From Virgibacillus senegalensis (GTDB taxonomy: Bacteria > Bacillota > Bacilli > Bacillales > Amphibacillaceae), in contig NZ_LN611424.1 of NCBI RefSeq assembly GCF_000821245.2, positions 1,147,434 through 1,188,803 on the forward strand: DNA of 41,370 bases. Direction: 5' to 3'. The notes below the pieces were generated by a model. It ran no database searches and was not told where the DNA came from. It saw only the letters and a list, made by a program, of their open reading frames with translations. Shown piece by piece: positions 1 through 8,160 of this stretch; the first letter of the stretch is position 1, and every line of letters starts with the position of its first letter. The translations under genes were made by a program, and so were the position numbers.

Positions 1-159
1 AAAAACAAACCATAATGAGGCGTAACTCTATTGGTTAACAGCCTCTTCATCCAAAATAGATATAGCCTTCTTTAGGACGTTCTTCTCATCCTAAACATTT
101 GACCAAATAAAAAAGTTTTTTCAATTGAAAGAAAGATTTGTAAAAGGGTTTTCCCTTAA

Positions 160-188
160 TTGTGAAGGTGGGTACGGTACGATATAAT
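160..188 (+). promoter_or_regulatory. Candidate sigma-A promoter for the PAS-STAS gene
   Basis: A TTGTGA hexamer at 160-165 and a perfect TATAAT at 183-188 are separated by 17 bp. The pair lies about 45 bp upstream of the ATG at 233. The rest of 1-232 shows no gene; it may hold the 3' flank of a gene outside the window. Confidence 0.5.
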
Positions 189-232
189 AAATGGATAAAT
201 ACTTAGAATGCTATCAAATAAGGGGTTTTTGA

Positions 233-1000
233 ATGAAATCAATCGGCAGCTTTTCCTCAACAATTAAGGATTCAACTAAAATTCTTGAAGCGATTGGTGA
301 AAATATTATTGTCGCTGATTCAGACTATAATGTTATTTGGATTAATCCAAAAGCTACAGAGTTGTTGTCGGAAATTATTCCGTATTTTGATATTGATGAG
401 ATCGAAGACCTTATTGGTATTAATATGAATCATTTTCACAAAAGACCAAGCTATCAGAATGAAATCATGGATAATTTAACGAGTACTCACAGCTCGCGGA
501 TAAATATAAAGAATCAATATGTGGCAGATATCGTCATTACTCCAATAAAAGACGAGACCACTATTATTGGTTATGTCGTCATGTTAATGGACGTTACCAC
601 TACGGTACAAGAAGAGAAAAGAAAGAATCAGATGATTCAAGATTTATCTGGACCGACTCTTCATGTATGGGATAATACAATAGCCATTCCATTAATAGGA
701 TATTTGGATGAAAAACGTTTTAGTTTTGTATTAGAGAAGTTAATGAAACAGTGTGAGAACGACAATGTCGAAAATGTCATCATCGATTTTAGTGGGATCA
801 AGGAATGGAATGAAGAAATGCCATATCAAATCAGGGAAATGACTTTAAGTCTGTCTATGATGGGTGTTCAGTGTATGATAGTCGGTATCAAGCCAGCATT
901 GGCTAGAAGCTTAGCTGAAAAAACTGATTATAATGTCCCGAAATTTGGAACTACCAAAGCAGCAATAAAATACATTATTTCTCAGAGTTTTGATGTCTAG
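233..1000 (+). CDS. PAS-STAS domain protein (RsbR/YtvA-like stressosome paralogue)
   Basis: A cytosolic 255-residue protein. Residues about 12-125 form a PAS sensor domain and residues about 140-250 a STAS domain, the layout of RsbR-type stressosome proteins and of the blue-light sensor YtvA, which feed the general stress (sigma-B) pathway. In the STAS domain the DFSG stretch (185-188) is followed by an NEE segment, so the position of the phosphorylated threonine of RsbRA appears to be Glu194. The second RsbR phosphosite aligns with Ser226. YtvA also carries Asn-Glu here, so this is likely a YtvA-type STAS. The LOV cysteine motif (NCRFLQ) is absent; the PAS domain instead has HFHKRP at about 67-72. 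The ATG at 233 has an AAGGGG ribosome site. No rsb genes are adjacent. The signal sensed is unknown. Confidence 0.8.
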   Translation: MKSIGSFSSTIKDSTKILEAIGENIIVADSDYNVIWINPKATELLSEIIPYFDIDEIEDLIGINMNHFHKRPSYQNEIMDNLTSTHSSRINIKNQYVADIVITPIKDETTIIGYVVMLMDVTTTVQEEKRKNQMIQDLSGPTLHVWDNTIAIPLIGYLDEKRFSFVLEKLMKQCENDNVENVIIDFSGIKEWNEEMPYQIREMTLSLSMMGVQCMIVGIKPALARSLAEKTDYNVPKFGTTKAAIKYIISQSFDV

Positions 1001-1145
1001 TTCAGTATGATAATAACGCATGGTTGACTATTTTTTGCTGCCTAGAACAACGGCAAACGGAATAAGAACGCTCTCCTTTAAAGTTGAATTAGGATGTCCA
1101 GTTTATGAAAAAAGGAAAATCAGAAAGAACGGAAGGAGAAAGATA

Positions 1146-2042
1146 GTGTCTGGATATTTAACCGTTAAAAATAAGAGAATCTATTATGAAATTCATGGTG
1201 ATGCCCATCTACCTGTATTTTTATATTTGCATGGCGGACCGGGGGCTGGTTCCTATGATTTCTTGGAACATCAAGGACAGCGGCTTTCAAAATTCATGAG
1301 GATTATTGCGATTGATCAAAGAGGGGTACTTCGATCAGACCGAGTCGATGATGAAGAAACATTTGGGCTGCATGATCTGATAGATGATTGTGAAGCTATT
1401 CGTAAGCAACTGGGTGTACAAAAGTGGGGGATCATTGGCCATTCTTTTGGCGGGTATGTGGCGGTATTATATCAATTGCACTATCCTGAAAACGTGACAT
1501 CCCTTTTGCTGGAATGTCCGATGTTCGATCTCAGTAGTTCTGCTCGCTCCCTGATCAAAGGGGCTGTTCAGGAGTATAAACGATTAGGAAAAGAGGAAAT
1601 GGTCAAAGAATGCCTGGCTGCTACAAAATTAACGGTTACAGAAGAGGTTTGGGATAAATGTATAGAAGTTCTTCGAGATTTGGGGGAGTATAAAGACAAT
1701 TTATATGTCCATGGAGAAGATAAGCATTTCTTTGATCATCTTGTTGAAAAGTCGGGTATTCCTCAGGAAAATTGGGAACGGGCGGCGAATCATCAAGAAA
1801 AATTGTATCAAGAAGGGAAAGTATTTGAATCACTGTTACCTCATTTAGACTCTATTAATTGTCCCATGCTATTGATCAAAGGTGAATATGACTGGGTAAC
1901 TAGTAAAGAGCAACTGACAGCTTTTAAGAACGGTCATTCCAACCGTAAGCTATCTATATTTAAGCAAAGCGGACATTTTCCGAGGTTCGAGGAACCAGAA
2001 TTGTATGCCAGGGTGATAAAGGAATTCATCTCGGTTTACTGA
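1146..2042 (+). CDS. Alpha/beta hydrolase, proline iminopeptidase-like (S33 family)
   Basis: A predicted cytosolic serine hydrolase of 298 residues. Counted from the GTG start it has the oxyanion-loop motif HGGPGAG at about 29-35, the nucleophile elbow GHSFGG with Ser100, an acid in GEYDWV and a histidine in SGHFP near the C terminus. HGGPG is typical of prolyl iminopeptidases and related amidases, but the substrate cannot be fixed from sequence. An open frame begins at an ATG at 1020, but the first 42 residues are basic and unlike the family. The GTG at 1146 has a strong GGAAGGAG site at 1131-1138 and gives the normal family N terminus (strand, then HGGPG), so I chose it. It lies about 145 bp after the PAS-STAS gene and may share its transcript. 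Confidence 0.8.
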   Translation: MSGYLTVKNKRIYYEIHGDAHLPVFLYLHGGPGAGSYDFLEHQGQRLSKFMRIIAIDQRGVLRSDRVDDEETFGLHDLIDDCEAIRKQLGVQKWGIIGHSFGGYVAVLYQLHYPENVTSLLLECPMFDLSSSARSLIKGAVQEYKRLGKEEMVKECLAATKLTVTEEVWDKCIEVLRDLGEYKDNLYVHGEDKHFFDHLVEKSGIPQENWERAANHQEKLYQEGKVFESLLPHLDSINCPMLLIKGEYDWVTSKEQLTAFKNGHSNRKLSIFKQSGHFPRFEEPELYARVIKEFISVY

Positions 2043-2380
2043 TACAATTAATTAATATATCTGTAATATGGGACAAGGTATAAGCGTGTTATATTGGATG
2101 TTATTTTCATGGCAAATAAAAAGTATATTAGTTGATTAGCTGTTCTATATACTGCGCAACAGTGAATTTGAATCCCATATTTTATTGATTTGCAATTGAG
2201 AAATTTAATTTATACTGTGTAACAAGTTTATACACTTTAAAAGGACTCTTAGTAACTGACTTGTCATATTCTAGTTATCCAATCATTTTTCTTAATCAAT
2301 TTCTTATAATATTACTAGAACCTCCCACAGTGTGCCCATAGATATCTTTCGTTTTTTTACCCAACTGTATGATCAACCAA
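2043..2380. other. Intergenic stretch, no gene seen
   Basis: About 340 AT-rich bases between two convergent genes. I found no open frame with a ribosome site, no RNA gene and no clear hairpin followed by a T-run. An adaB-like partner for the adjacent adaA is not here. Confidence 0.5.
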
Positions 2381-2959
2381 CTACATCTTTCCACCGCATT
2401 TATCCCTAAATTGGGAGGGAGAGCAGTGGCTTATTTTTTTAAAGTGTTTATAGAAACTAGAAATATTTTTGTATCCTACTTGAAAGCAAATTTCCGTGCA
2501 GGTATGAGATGTATCCAATAACAAATTCTGGGCTTTTTGAATTCTTATTCTTTCTAGGTATTGAAGTGGGGAAACACCTAACTTTTCTTTAAAGATTCGG
2601 CTTAAATAATACGGACTTACAGCAATATGGAAAGCTAGGATGTTTAAAGATATCTTTTCTTTATAGGACTGTTCTAAAAAAGCTATTGTCTCTTCCACTA
2701 TTTCTTGCTTAGGCTCGTATATGTCAGCAGACTGCTCTGGCTGACATCTTTTACATGGCCGAAAACCTTGTTGCTTAGCCTTCAAAGCATTATCAAAGAA
2801 ACGTATATTCTCATAATTTGGAGTTTTAGATTTACAAGATGGTCGACAAAAAATACCTGTCGTCCTCACCGCATAAAAAAATTTACCATCATATCTTTTA
2901 TCACATGTAACTATTGCTTTCCACATTAAACTGGAAGGCAATTCAGTATTGGATTTCAT
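2381..2959 (-). CDS. adaA: AdaA-type methylphosphotriester-DNA cysteine methyltransferase / AraC-family activator
   Basis: A 192-residue sensor of DNA alkylation. The N-terminal Ada domain takes a methyl group from DNA phosphotriesters onto a zinc-bound cysteine, turning the protein into a transcriptional activator. The four zinc cysteines fall at 38, 42, 69 and 72, the same numbers as in E. coli Ada, in FCRPSC and CKRC contexts. A C-terminal AraC-type double helix-turn-helix (about 90-190) follows. The C-terminal alkylguanine transferase of E. coli Ada is absent, so this matches the split Bacillus AdaA. In Bacillus subtilis adaB follows adaA; here nothing does. The ATG at 2959 has GGAGAG nine bases upstream and is preferred over a TTG seven codons earlier. 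The gene lies 82 bp downstream of the disrupted permease, so the insertion could reduce its read-through transcription. Confidence 0.88.
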   Translation of the reverse strand: MKSNTELPSSLMWKAIVTCDKRYDGKFFYAVRTTGIFCRPSCKSKTPNYENIRFFDNALKAKQQGFRPCKRCQPEQSADIYEPKQEIVEETIAFLEQSYKEKISLNILAFHIAVSPYYLSRIFKEKLGVSPLQYLERIRIQKAQNLLLDTSHTCTEICFQVGYKNISSFYKHFKKISHCSPSQFRDKCGGKM

Positions 2960-4213
2960 AAATAATCGCTCTCCACTCAATGTAAAAATTAACTTTCGTT
3001 ACCCAAAAATCAATAAAATAATAATGCCAAAATCAGAATTTTTACTGTATAGGTTTCTTGATATTTGAGGACCATTTTTGAAACGTCATATAGCTAATAT
3101 ATAAAGCGATAACAATTACCGGCACAAAAATATACAAATGAAAAAATGGTAGCACCAGGATACAAAAGATTAGTGATAAAAAAGAGGACCACCAGGGTAA
3201 CGTTTTAGTTTTAAAAAGTTTAATACCAGCAGCCATAGAAAAAATATACACTATTACACCTAACGAGGTCGGTATAAATAAAATATCATTAAACGTCATT
3301 CTAAAAGACTCAGTAAAAATAACTCCAATACATGCAAATCCAATTACAAAAACAACCATACGTCTAGGGATTTGTTTATCTGAATGTACATATGATAGAC
3401 GTTTTGGAAACGCACCATCTCTGCTTAAAGAGTACCCTAGTTGGGTCAGACTTGCTACAAAAGCATTAGAAGTACCAATACATATAAAAAAAGCTAAAAT
3501 AGCGGTCACAATTTGTGCACCTATTCCTAAAATTTCTCCCATTATAACACCAATCGGTGAAAGTTCTTCCTCTATATTCCCATATGTTCCGGTTCCAATT
3601 GTTACAAAAATTAGTGCCAAGAACATTACTCCTATGAGTATTACGGTAATGACCGTACTTTTAGTTATATTTTTATCAGGATTTCTAAAGTGACTAGCAA
3701 GATTACAAATGGCTTCCCATCCAAAAAATGCCCAGAATATTACTGTTATTGCCGTTCCGATTGAGTACCACCCTTTTGATAAAAATGGAGTGAAATTTCC
3801 CAAATTAATATACGGTAAAGAAAGTAAGACTACAATTGTAAGTAATAAAAGTAAACAACCACTTAAAATCAAAGCCATCCTACCACTTGTATTAACCCCA
3901 TTATAATTAGATATCCCTGCAATAAATAAGATAGTGAACGCAATCCATGGTCTTGTAAAATCGGATAAACCAAAAGCCTCAGTAACATAATATGCTCCTG
4001 TTAAAGACACAATGGTTTGTCCAATCGCAGCAGTAACAAAGTAAAACCAACCTACAATATTTCCAAAATGAAATCCAAATGATCGTCGGACAAAAGTAGC
4101 TGCCCCTCCTGCATCTGGAAATTTTTGTGCTAAACAAGCAAATGTGTACGCAAGTGGAAAATTAGCTAGAATGACAATTATCCAGGATAATATGGATGCA
4201 GGTCCTGCGATTG

Positions 4214-4220
4214 AAGCAGT
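4214..4220. repeat. Target-site duplication, left copy
   Basis: The 7-bp sequence AAGCAGT directly precedes the TG terminus of the element at 4221 and is repeated at 6666-6672. IS21-family elements usually duplicate 4-8 bp, so the length fits. Confidence 0.9.
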
Positions 4221-4254
4221 TGTTTATGGCATTCTAAAAATGAAGGGTTTGGCA
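4221..4254 (+). repeat. IS21-type left terminal inverted repeat
   Basis: It begins TGTTTATGGCATTC and contains GGCA at positions 8-11 and 31-34. The same spacing occurs in the right end read on the minus strand. Such multiple end repeats are the transposase binding sites in IS21. Confidence 0.8.
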
Positions 4255-4255
4255 A

Positions 4256-4293
4256 TTAATTTATGCCTGCCCGGCCGGGCAGGCATAAATTAA
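4256..4293. repeat. 38-bp perfect palindrome near the left end of the IS element
   Basis: Bases 4256-4274 are the exact reverse complement of 4275-4293, with no loop. The centre is GC-rich (CTGCCCGG / CCGGGCAG) and the flanks AT-rich. No T-run follows on either strand, so it is not a classical terminator. It lies between the left terminal repeat and the istA ribosome site, where an RNA hairpin could block outside transcripts from translating the transposase. Confidence 0.85.
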
Positions 4294-4373
4294 AAAAGCC
4301 ACTTGCCAACATTCCCAAATAACTTTAAACTCCTCGTTGGACCAACAACGTTTGACAGGAGGAAATTTAGGAG

Positions 4374-5876
4374 ATGTTAGCAGTGGCACAAATGGATTAT
4401 ATCAGATTTGAGGTAAATCAAAAAGGCAATACATATGCTGATGTGGCAAGAAATATGGGGATTGATTCCAGAACCGTCAGTAAATATGCCAATCAAGAAG
4501 CATTCAATCAGAAAGAAAAACAAGTGAGGCCATCTCCTGTAATGGATCCGGCCAAGCCAATTTTAGACAAGTGGATCAAGGAGGATTTGAAGAAAAAGAG
4601 GAAATTTCACCGAACAGCCAAAAGAATGTACCAGCAGCTAGAAAAGTTTCATAGTTTTAAAGGGTCATATCGGTCAGTGAGAAACTATGTTTCCAGGAGA
4701 AAGAAAGAGTTGAAGGAACAGTCGGAAGCTTCGCTCCCATTGGAATCTGTATCAGGAACAGCTCAAGTAGACTTTGGGGAAGCGCCTTTCCAGTATGGCT
4801 CGGAGATTATTAACCTTCCTTATCTGGTGATGTCCTTTCCCTACAGTAACGCTTTTTATTTTCAGGTATTTCCTTCTGAGAATACAGAATGCTTACTAGA
4901 GGGGCTAAAAAGAATGTTTCATTATATGGGTGGAGTACCAAAGACGATTCGATTTGATAACCTTTCTCCGGCTGTAAAGAAAATCTTATCCAAAGGGGAA
5001 CGGGAATTAACAGATACGTTTGAGCGATTTACCCTTCACTACGGATTTTCTTACGAGTTCTGTAATCCTGGAAAAGGAAATGAAAAAGGGCACGTGGAAG
5101 CCATGGTGAAATATGTGCGAAATAACTTCCTTCTTCCGGAGTGCACTATTGTACATCTTGATCACTTTAATGAAACGTTATGGGGACTGGCAGAACAAGA
5201 TAGGGATCGGATTCACTATGAAAAGAAACAGCTCCAATCCCAACTATTTAAAGAAGATCAGAATGAGTGGCTTATGCTTCCGGAGAAAGAATTTGAATGT
5301 GCTGCTCGTCGAACGGTGAAAGCTGATAAATCAGGAATCGTATCCATCGATAAGAAACTCTATTCCACCTCTCCGAGGTTTGCCAAAGAAGAGGTGATCG
5401 CCAAGATCAGCTATAACTATGTTGAACTGTTGAATTCCAATTATGAGTTAATTGTTAAGCATCCAAGGTTATACGGCGCTAGGAGGAAGTCGATGATCTG
5501 GCAGCCATACCTTGAGTTACTTTCAAGGCGGCCGAGAGCTATCAAGTATACCAGTATCTTTCAGCAGTTTCCGCCTGAATGGACAGAATATTTAAGCCAG
5601 TGTACAGAAGAAGAACAAAAATCAGCTTTGCGATTACTGGGCAGGCTGTTGAAAAACGATGACTTTTCCCTATTGAACCAGGCTTTACAGAAAGCAAAAG
5701 AATATGGCGGCCATCCGACTTCCGATCAAATCAAGCATTGCTTTTATTCAATCGTTGAACAGAATGATCAATATACCACGATTACTCCTAAATCTCCATT
5801 GCCAAAAGTACCTTTGGCAACGAGAGGGCTCTCGCATTATGATGCTTTCTTCTCGAAGGGAGATGAAGCACGGTGA
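4374..5876 (+). CDS. istA: IS21-family transposase IstA
   Basis: A 500-residue DDE transposase. The N terminus has a helix-turn-helix (about 18-45, with VARNMGIDSRTVSKYA) for end binding. The catalytic triad is visible as Asp133 in QVDFGE, Asp195 in IRFDN and Glu242 in GNEKGHVEA. The C-terminal beta-rich domain is intact. The ATG at 4374 follows AGGAGG at 4357-4362. The gene is followed directly by istB, whose GTG start overlaps the istA stop by four bases (GTGA), suggesting translational coupling. It catalyses strand transfer together with the IstB ATPase. Confidence 0.95.
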   Translation: MLAVAQMDYIRFEVNQKGNTYADVARNMGIDSRTVSKYANQEAFNQKEKQVRPSPVMDPAKPILDKWIKEDLKKKRKFHRTAKRMYQQLEKFHSFKGSYRSVRNYVSRRKKELKEQSEASLPLESVSGTAQVDFGEAPFQYGSEIINLPYLVMSFPYSNAFYFQVFPSENTECLLEGLKRMFHYMGGVPKTIRFDNLSPAVKKILSKGERELTDTFERFTLHYGFSYEFCNPGKGNEKGHVEAMVKYVRNNFLLPECTIVHLDHFNETLWGLAEQDRDRIHYEKKQLQSQLFKEDQNEWLMLPEKEFECAARRTVKADKSGIVSIDKKLYSTSPRFAKEEVIAKISYNYVELLNSNYELIVKHPRLYGARRKSMIWQPYLELLSRRPRAIKYTSIFQQFPPEWTEYLSQCTEEEQKSALRLLGRLLKNDDFSLLNQALQKAKEYGGHPTSDQIKHCFYSIVEQNDQYTTITPKSPLPKVPLATRGLSHYDAFFSKGDEAR

Positions 5877-6592
5877 AAGAACTGATTCAGGGATACGCAA
5901 AACGACTGAAGCTGAGCTGGACAAGGGAACACTTTGAAGAGATCAAGGCAGATAGTAATGAGGAATACTTATTGAAATTGTTTGAACAGGAGATTTATCA
6001 CCGGGAAGAACGAAAGGTTAACTTACTGTTAAAACAGGCTCAGCTCCCCAAAACGGGGACACAGCCTTTTGAGTGGCAGCACATTCAAATCCCGCAAGGG
6101 ATTGACAGAAGCAGCGTGCTGGAAGGACATTTCATCAGGGAGAAAGAGAACCTCATCTTGTATGGTGGCGTTGGAACTGGAAAGACCTATTTGAGTACCT
6201 TGATTGGCATGAATGCCATACGTACATTTGGCAGTCGGATCAAGTTCTTTACGGTGGCTTCATTGGTCAATCATCTAATGGAAGCCAATCAAAAAGGGAA
6301 CCTTCAGAAAGCCTTCAATCAGATTAAGAAGCTAGATTTATTAATCTTGGATGAGCTGGGATATATACCGTTAAATAAGCAAGGGGCAGAGCTACTGTTC
6401 CAAGTAATCTCTATGTGTTATGAGACAAGAAGCATCATTATCACTACGAATCTACAATTCGGTCAATGGAATCACGTCTTTGGTGATCCTATCTTAACAG
6501 AGGCAGTCATTGACCGTCTGATTCACCATTCGCACCTTCTTGTGTTTACGGGAGACAGTTTCAGATACAAAGAGTCATTATTGAGTCAGTAA
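5873..6592 (+). CDS. istB: IS21-family helper ATPase IstB
   Basis: A 239-residue AAA+ ATPase related to DnaC/DnaI loaders. It forms oligomers on DNA and helps IstA choose and remodel the target. The Walker A motif GGVGTGKT is at 98-105 and the Walker B motif LLILDE ends at Asp160-Glu161. An arginine-rich sensor segment (AVIDRLIHH) follows near the C terminus. The length is a little short of the usual 250 residues, but the domain looks complete. The GTG start overlaps the istA stop, as expected for a coupled operon. Confidence 0.95.
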   Translation: MKELIQGYAKRLKLSWTREHFEEIKADSNEEYLLKLFEQEIYHREERKVNLLLKQAQLPKTGTQPFEWQHIQIPQGIDRSSVLEGHFIREKENLILYGGVGTGKTYLSTLIGMNAIRTFGSRIKFFTVASLVNHLMEANQKGNLQKAFNQIKKLDLLILDELGYIPLNKQGAELLFQVISMCYETRSIIITTNLQFGQWNHVFGDPILTEAVIDRLIHHSHLLVFTGDSFRYKESLLSQ

Positions 6593-6631
6593 GAGATCGG
6601 GAGATTGGCAGTGGCAGCATACAATTTTGTT

Positions 6632-6665
6632 TGCCATTTCATACATTTTTTACTTGCCAAATACA
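6632..6665 (-). repeat. IS21-type right terminal inverted repeat
   Basis: Read on the minus strand it begins TGTATTTGGCAAG and matches the left end at 23 of 34 positions, including the TG terminus, a run of five A, and GGCA at both offsets. Confidence 0.8.
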
Positions 6666-6672
6666 AAGCAGT
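6666..6672. repeat. Target-site duplication, right copy
   Basis: AAGCAGT directly follows the CA terminus of the element and repeats 4214-4220. Beyond it, on the minus strand, the permease N terminus continues. Confidence 0.9.
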
Positions 6673-7020
6673 AACCGATGAAATAAAAAGAACACCCGAA
6701 CCAAGTACTGCAGCGAAATAAAATGCTATTCCTTCATATAAACCAATAGAACGTTTTTCCATTAGACATCCCTTCCTCAGTTTAAATTTACCACTTAGGA
6801 GGCATTAAATTCTTCTCTATTCTTGCGTTCTAATCCTAATCATTCAAACTCTCTAAATTCAATGGGTTAATAATATGGTAAGTAATGAAAAAAGTGTGAT
6901 TTTTATGATTAGGAAATAGTTTAAATTAAAAGAACCCTGGATTGGCTTCTTAGATTGAGGGCTTTACTCCAATAAGAGGTAAACGATTTAACACGTTTCT
7001 AAAACAAAGGCGCTGGTTTT

Positions 7021-7287
7021 TTGGATGCTTTTAGCACGATAATGACAATTACAGTAGGAATTTTTATTTCTTATTTAGGTTATCTAATCGGAGTAAAACA
7101 GATGTTAACTTTAATAATCGGTTTTAAGGATAGTACATTTTACGGTGATAAAGATGAATATGCTAAAAGAGTGGGATTATCTACAATAATTTTAGGAATT
7201 GGCGTTCTCGCATTTCCGTTTATAGTTTTGTTTTTTGGTGAGGGAGTTGCACAAATATATAAATCATTATTTGTATATATGTCGTGA
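7021..7287 (+). CDS. Small membrane protein, DUF3784-like
   Basis: An 88-residue protein with two hydrophobic segments, about 5-35 and 53-80, separated by a charged loop (YGDKDEYAKR). The arrangement YLIG-K-Q-M-LTLIIGF, an acidic loop and a second helix resembles DUF3784 small membrane proteins of Firmicutes; this is a resemblance, not a proven match. The start is a TTG at 7021 with only a weak AAAGG about ten bases upstream, so the exact start is unsure. Function unknown. The 258 bp upstream carry no gene. Confidence 0.5.
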   Translation: MDAFSTIMTITVGIFISYLGYLIGVKQMLTLIIGFKDSTFYGDKDEYAKRVGLSTIILGIGVLAFPFIVLFFGEGVAQIYKSLFVYMS

Positions 7288-7309
7288 TATTGCTTATTGT
7301 TGCTAATTA

Positions 7310-7507
7310 TTGGAGATTCGATTTTTGATAGATGTTATAGGGGTAGCGTTGGCTGTAATTTTTAATACCTCACGAAATCGCCCTTTAACAGTTAGGGGTA
7401 ATATTAAAACTTATTTAACCATAACTATAACCCATTTTCGGGGGAAGGATCAGGTATTTGAAAAAACGATAGGTGAATGGATTGGTATTATATTAGGAAT
7501 GTTTTAA
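7310..7507 (+). CDS. Small hypothetical protein
   Basis: A 65-residue open frame starting with TTG at 7310, 22 bp after the previous gene. It has a hydrophobic N terminus (about 4-18), a central basic part (TSRNRPLTVRG) and a hydrophobic C terminus (GEWIGIILGM). The composition looks protein-like and the spacing suggests co-transcription, but the ribosome site is poor and I do not recognise the family. A shortened relic of a longer gene is possible. Confidence 0.35.
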   Translation: MEIRFLIDVIGVALAVIFNTSRNRPLTVRGNIKTYLTITITHFRGKDQVFEKTIGEWIGIILGMF

Positions 7508-7625
7508 ACATTTCATTAAGGAAAGTGGAACTATATGATAGGGAGTGGGAGATAATTTCTTTGTTAGGTGTTCTCGGAACGTTATCGTGATAAGATAAAG
7601 AAAACCATATAAGAGGAAGTGAAAC

Positions 7626-7973
7626 ATGCCCAAACATAAAATTTATACAATGAGTTTCGCAAGTGTGTATCCCCATTACATTACGAAGGCGGAGAAAAAA
7701 GGACGCACGAAAACAGAAGTCGATGAAATCATCCGTTGGCTGACAGGATATAGCCAGGAGGAGTTAGAAGCGCAACTGGAAAAACAAATAGATTTTGAGA
7801 CCTTCTTTGCGGAAGCTCCCCGAATGAACCCGTCGCGCGATTTGATTAAAGGAGTAATTTGCGGAGTACGAGTGGAAGAAATCGAAGAACCAACGATGCA
7901 GGAAATTCGGTATTTGGATAAATTGATTGATGAATTAGCAAAAGGAAAAGCGATGGAAAAAATCTTGCGGTAG
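7626..7973 (+). CDS. DUF2200 domain protein
   Basis: A 115-residue soluble protein that reads as a full-length DUF2200 member. It opens with [21 protein letters not shown] and continues through a [11 protein letters not shown] region, WLTGY and [12 protein letters not shown] to a CGVRVEEIE segment and a helical C terminus. The family is widespread in bacteria and has no established function. The ATG at 7626 has AGAGGAAG eight bases upstream. The gene ends in a strong terminator at 7987-8026. Confidence 0.85.
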   Translation: MPKHKIYTMSFASVYPHYITKAEKKGRTKTEVDEIIRWLTGYSQEELEAQLEKQIDFETFFAEAPRMNPSRDLIKGVICGVRVEEIEEPTMQEIRYLDKLIDELAKGKAMEKILR

Positions 7974-7986
7974 TATCCATAAACGT

Positions 7987-8026
7987 AAAAAAACTGGTTC
8001 TATAAAGAATAGAACCAGTTTTTTTA
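7987..8026 (+). terminator. Rho-independent terminator after the DUF2200 gene
   Basis: The stem ACTGGTTCTAT / ATAGAACCAGT has a five-base loop. It is flanked by A7 on the left and T7 on the right, so it could work in both directions. Confidence 0.9.
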
Positions 8027-8103
8027 CTTAGATGAGTAGTTTAAATTTTTATAAGGAGACTCATCCATCCAACATTTGGTGGCATCCTTTTTTCGAAAGT
8101 AGT

Positions 8104-8132
8104 TTTACTGCTGTTTCTTAGTGGTTTATAAT
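8104..8132 (+). promoter_or_regulatory. Candidate sigma-A promoter for the rRNA methyltransferase gene
   Basis: TTTACT at 8104-8109 and TATAAT at 8127-8132 are 17 bp apart and lie about 30 bp upstream of the first possible start codon. Confidence 0.5.
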
Positions 8133-8160
8133 GGGGTGTCACTAGAAGAAAAGATGGGAA

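Larger units (their letters stand above)
4221..6665 (+). mobile_element. Complete IS21-family insertion sequence, 2445 bp
   Basis: The element starts with TG and ends with CA, as IS21 members do. The outer 34 bp of each end (4221-4254, and 6632-6665 read in reverse) match at 23 positions, and both carry two spaced GGCA motifs. It encodes the istA/istB pair in one operon with overlapping frames. AAGCAGT is duplicated at both borders, and the host gene resumes in frame on both sides. Both genes are open and full length, so the copy may be active, and the exact duplication argues for a fairly recent insertion. Confidence 0.95.
3042..6762 (-). pseudogene. APC-family amino-acid permease/exporter interrupted by an IS21-family element
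   Basis: The gene is split. The N-terminal 30 codons run from the ATG at 6762 down to 6673, and the remainder runs from 4220 down to the stop at 3042. Removing the element at 4221-6665 plus one copy of the 7-bp duplication joins SSV to TASIAGP exactly in frame and restores about 422 residues. The protein is an inner-membrane APC permease. It has the TM1 glycine motif (LGSGVL), FPDAGG after TM2 and about twelve hydrophobic segments, and resembles YjeH-type methionine/branched-chain amino-acid exporters; the substrate is inferred. The ATG is preceded by AGGAAGGG. The 3' part alone could be read from a GTG at 4010 (322 residues), but it would lack the first helices. Non-functional as it stands. 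Confidence 0.9.

Noticed and set aside
148-175. Sigma-B promoter (GTTTTC...GGGTAC) before the PAS-STAS gene
   Set aside because: The spacer is 16 bp and both boxes are imperfect, while a better sigma-A promoter overlaps.
1020-1145. N-terminal extension of the proline-iminopeptidase-like hydrolase from the ATG at 1020
   Set aside because: No ribosome site and basic, non-family sequence. A GTG at 1146 behind GGAAGGAG gives the normal N terminus.
3042-4010. Complete permease starting at the GTG at 4010
   Set aside because: The coding sequence continues upstream without a stop to the IS border and again beyond the element. The GTG lies within the membrane domain.
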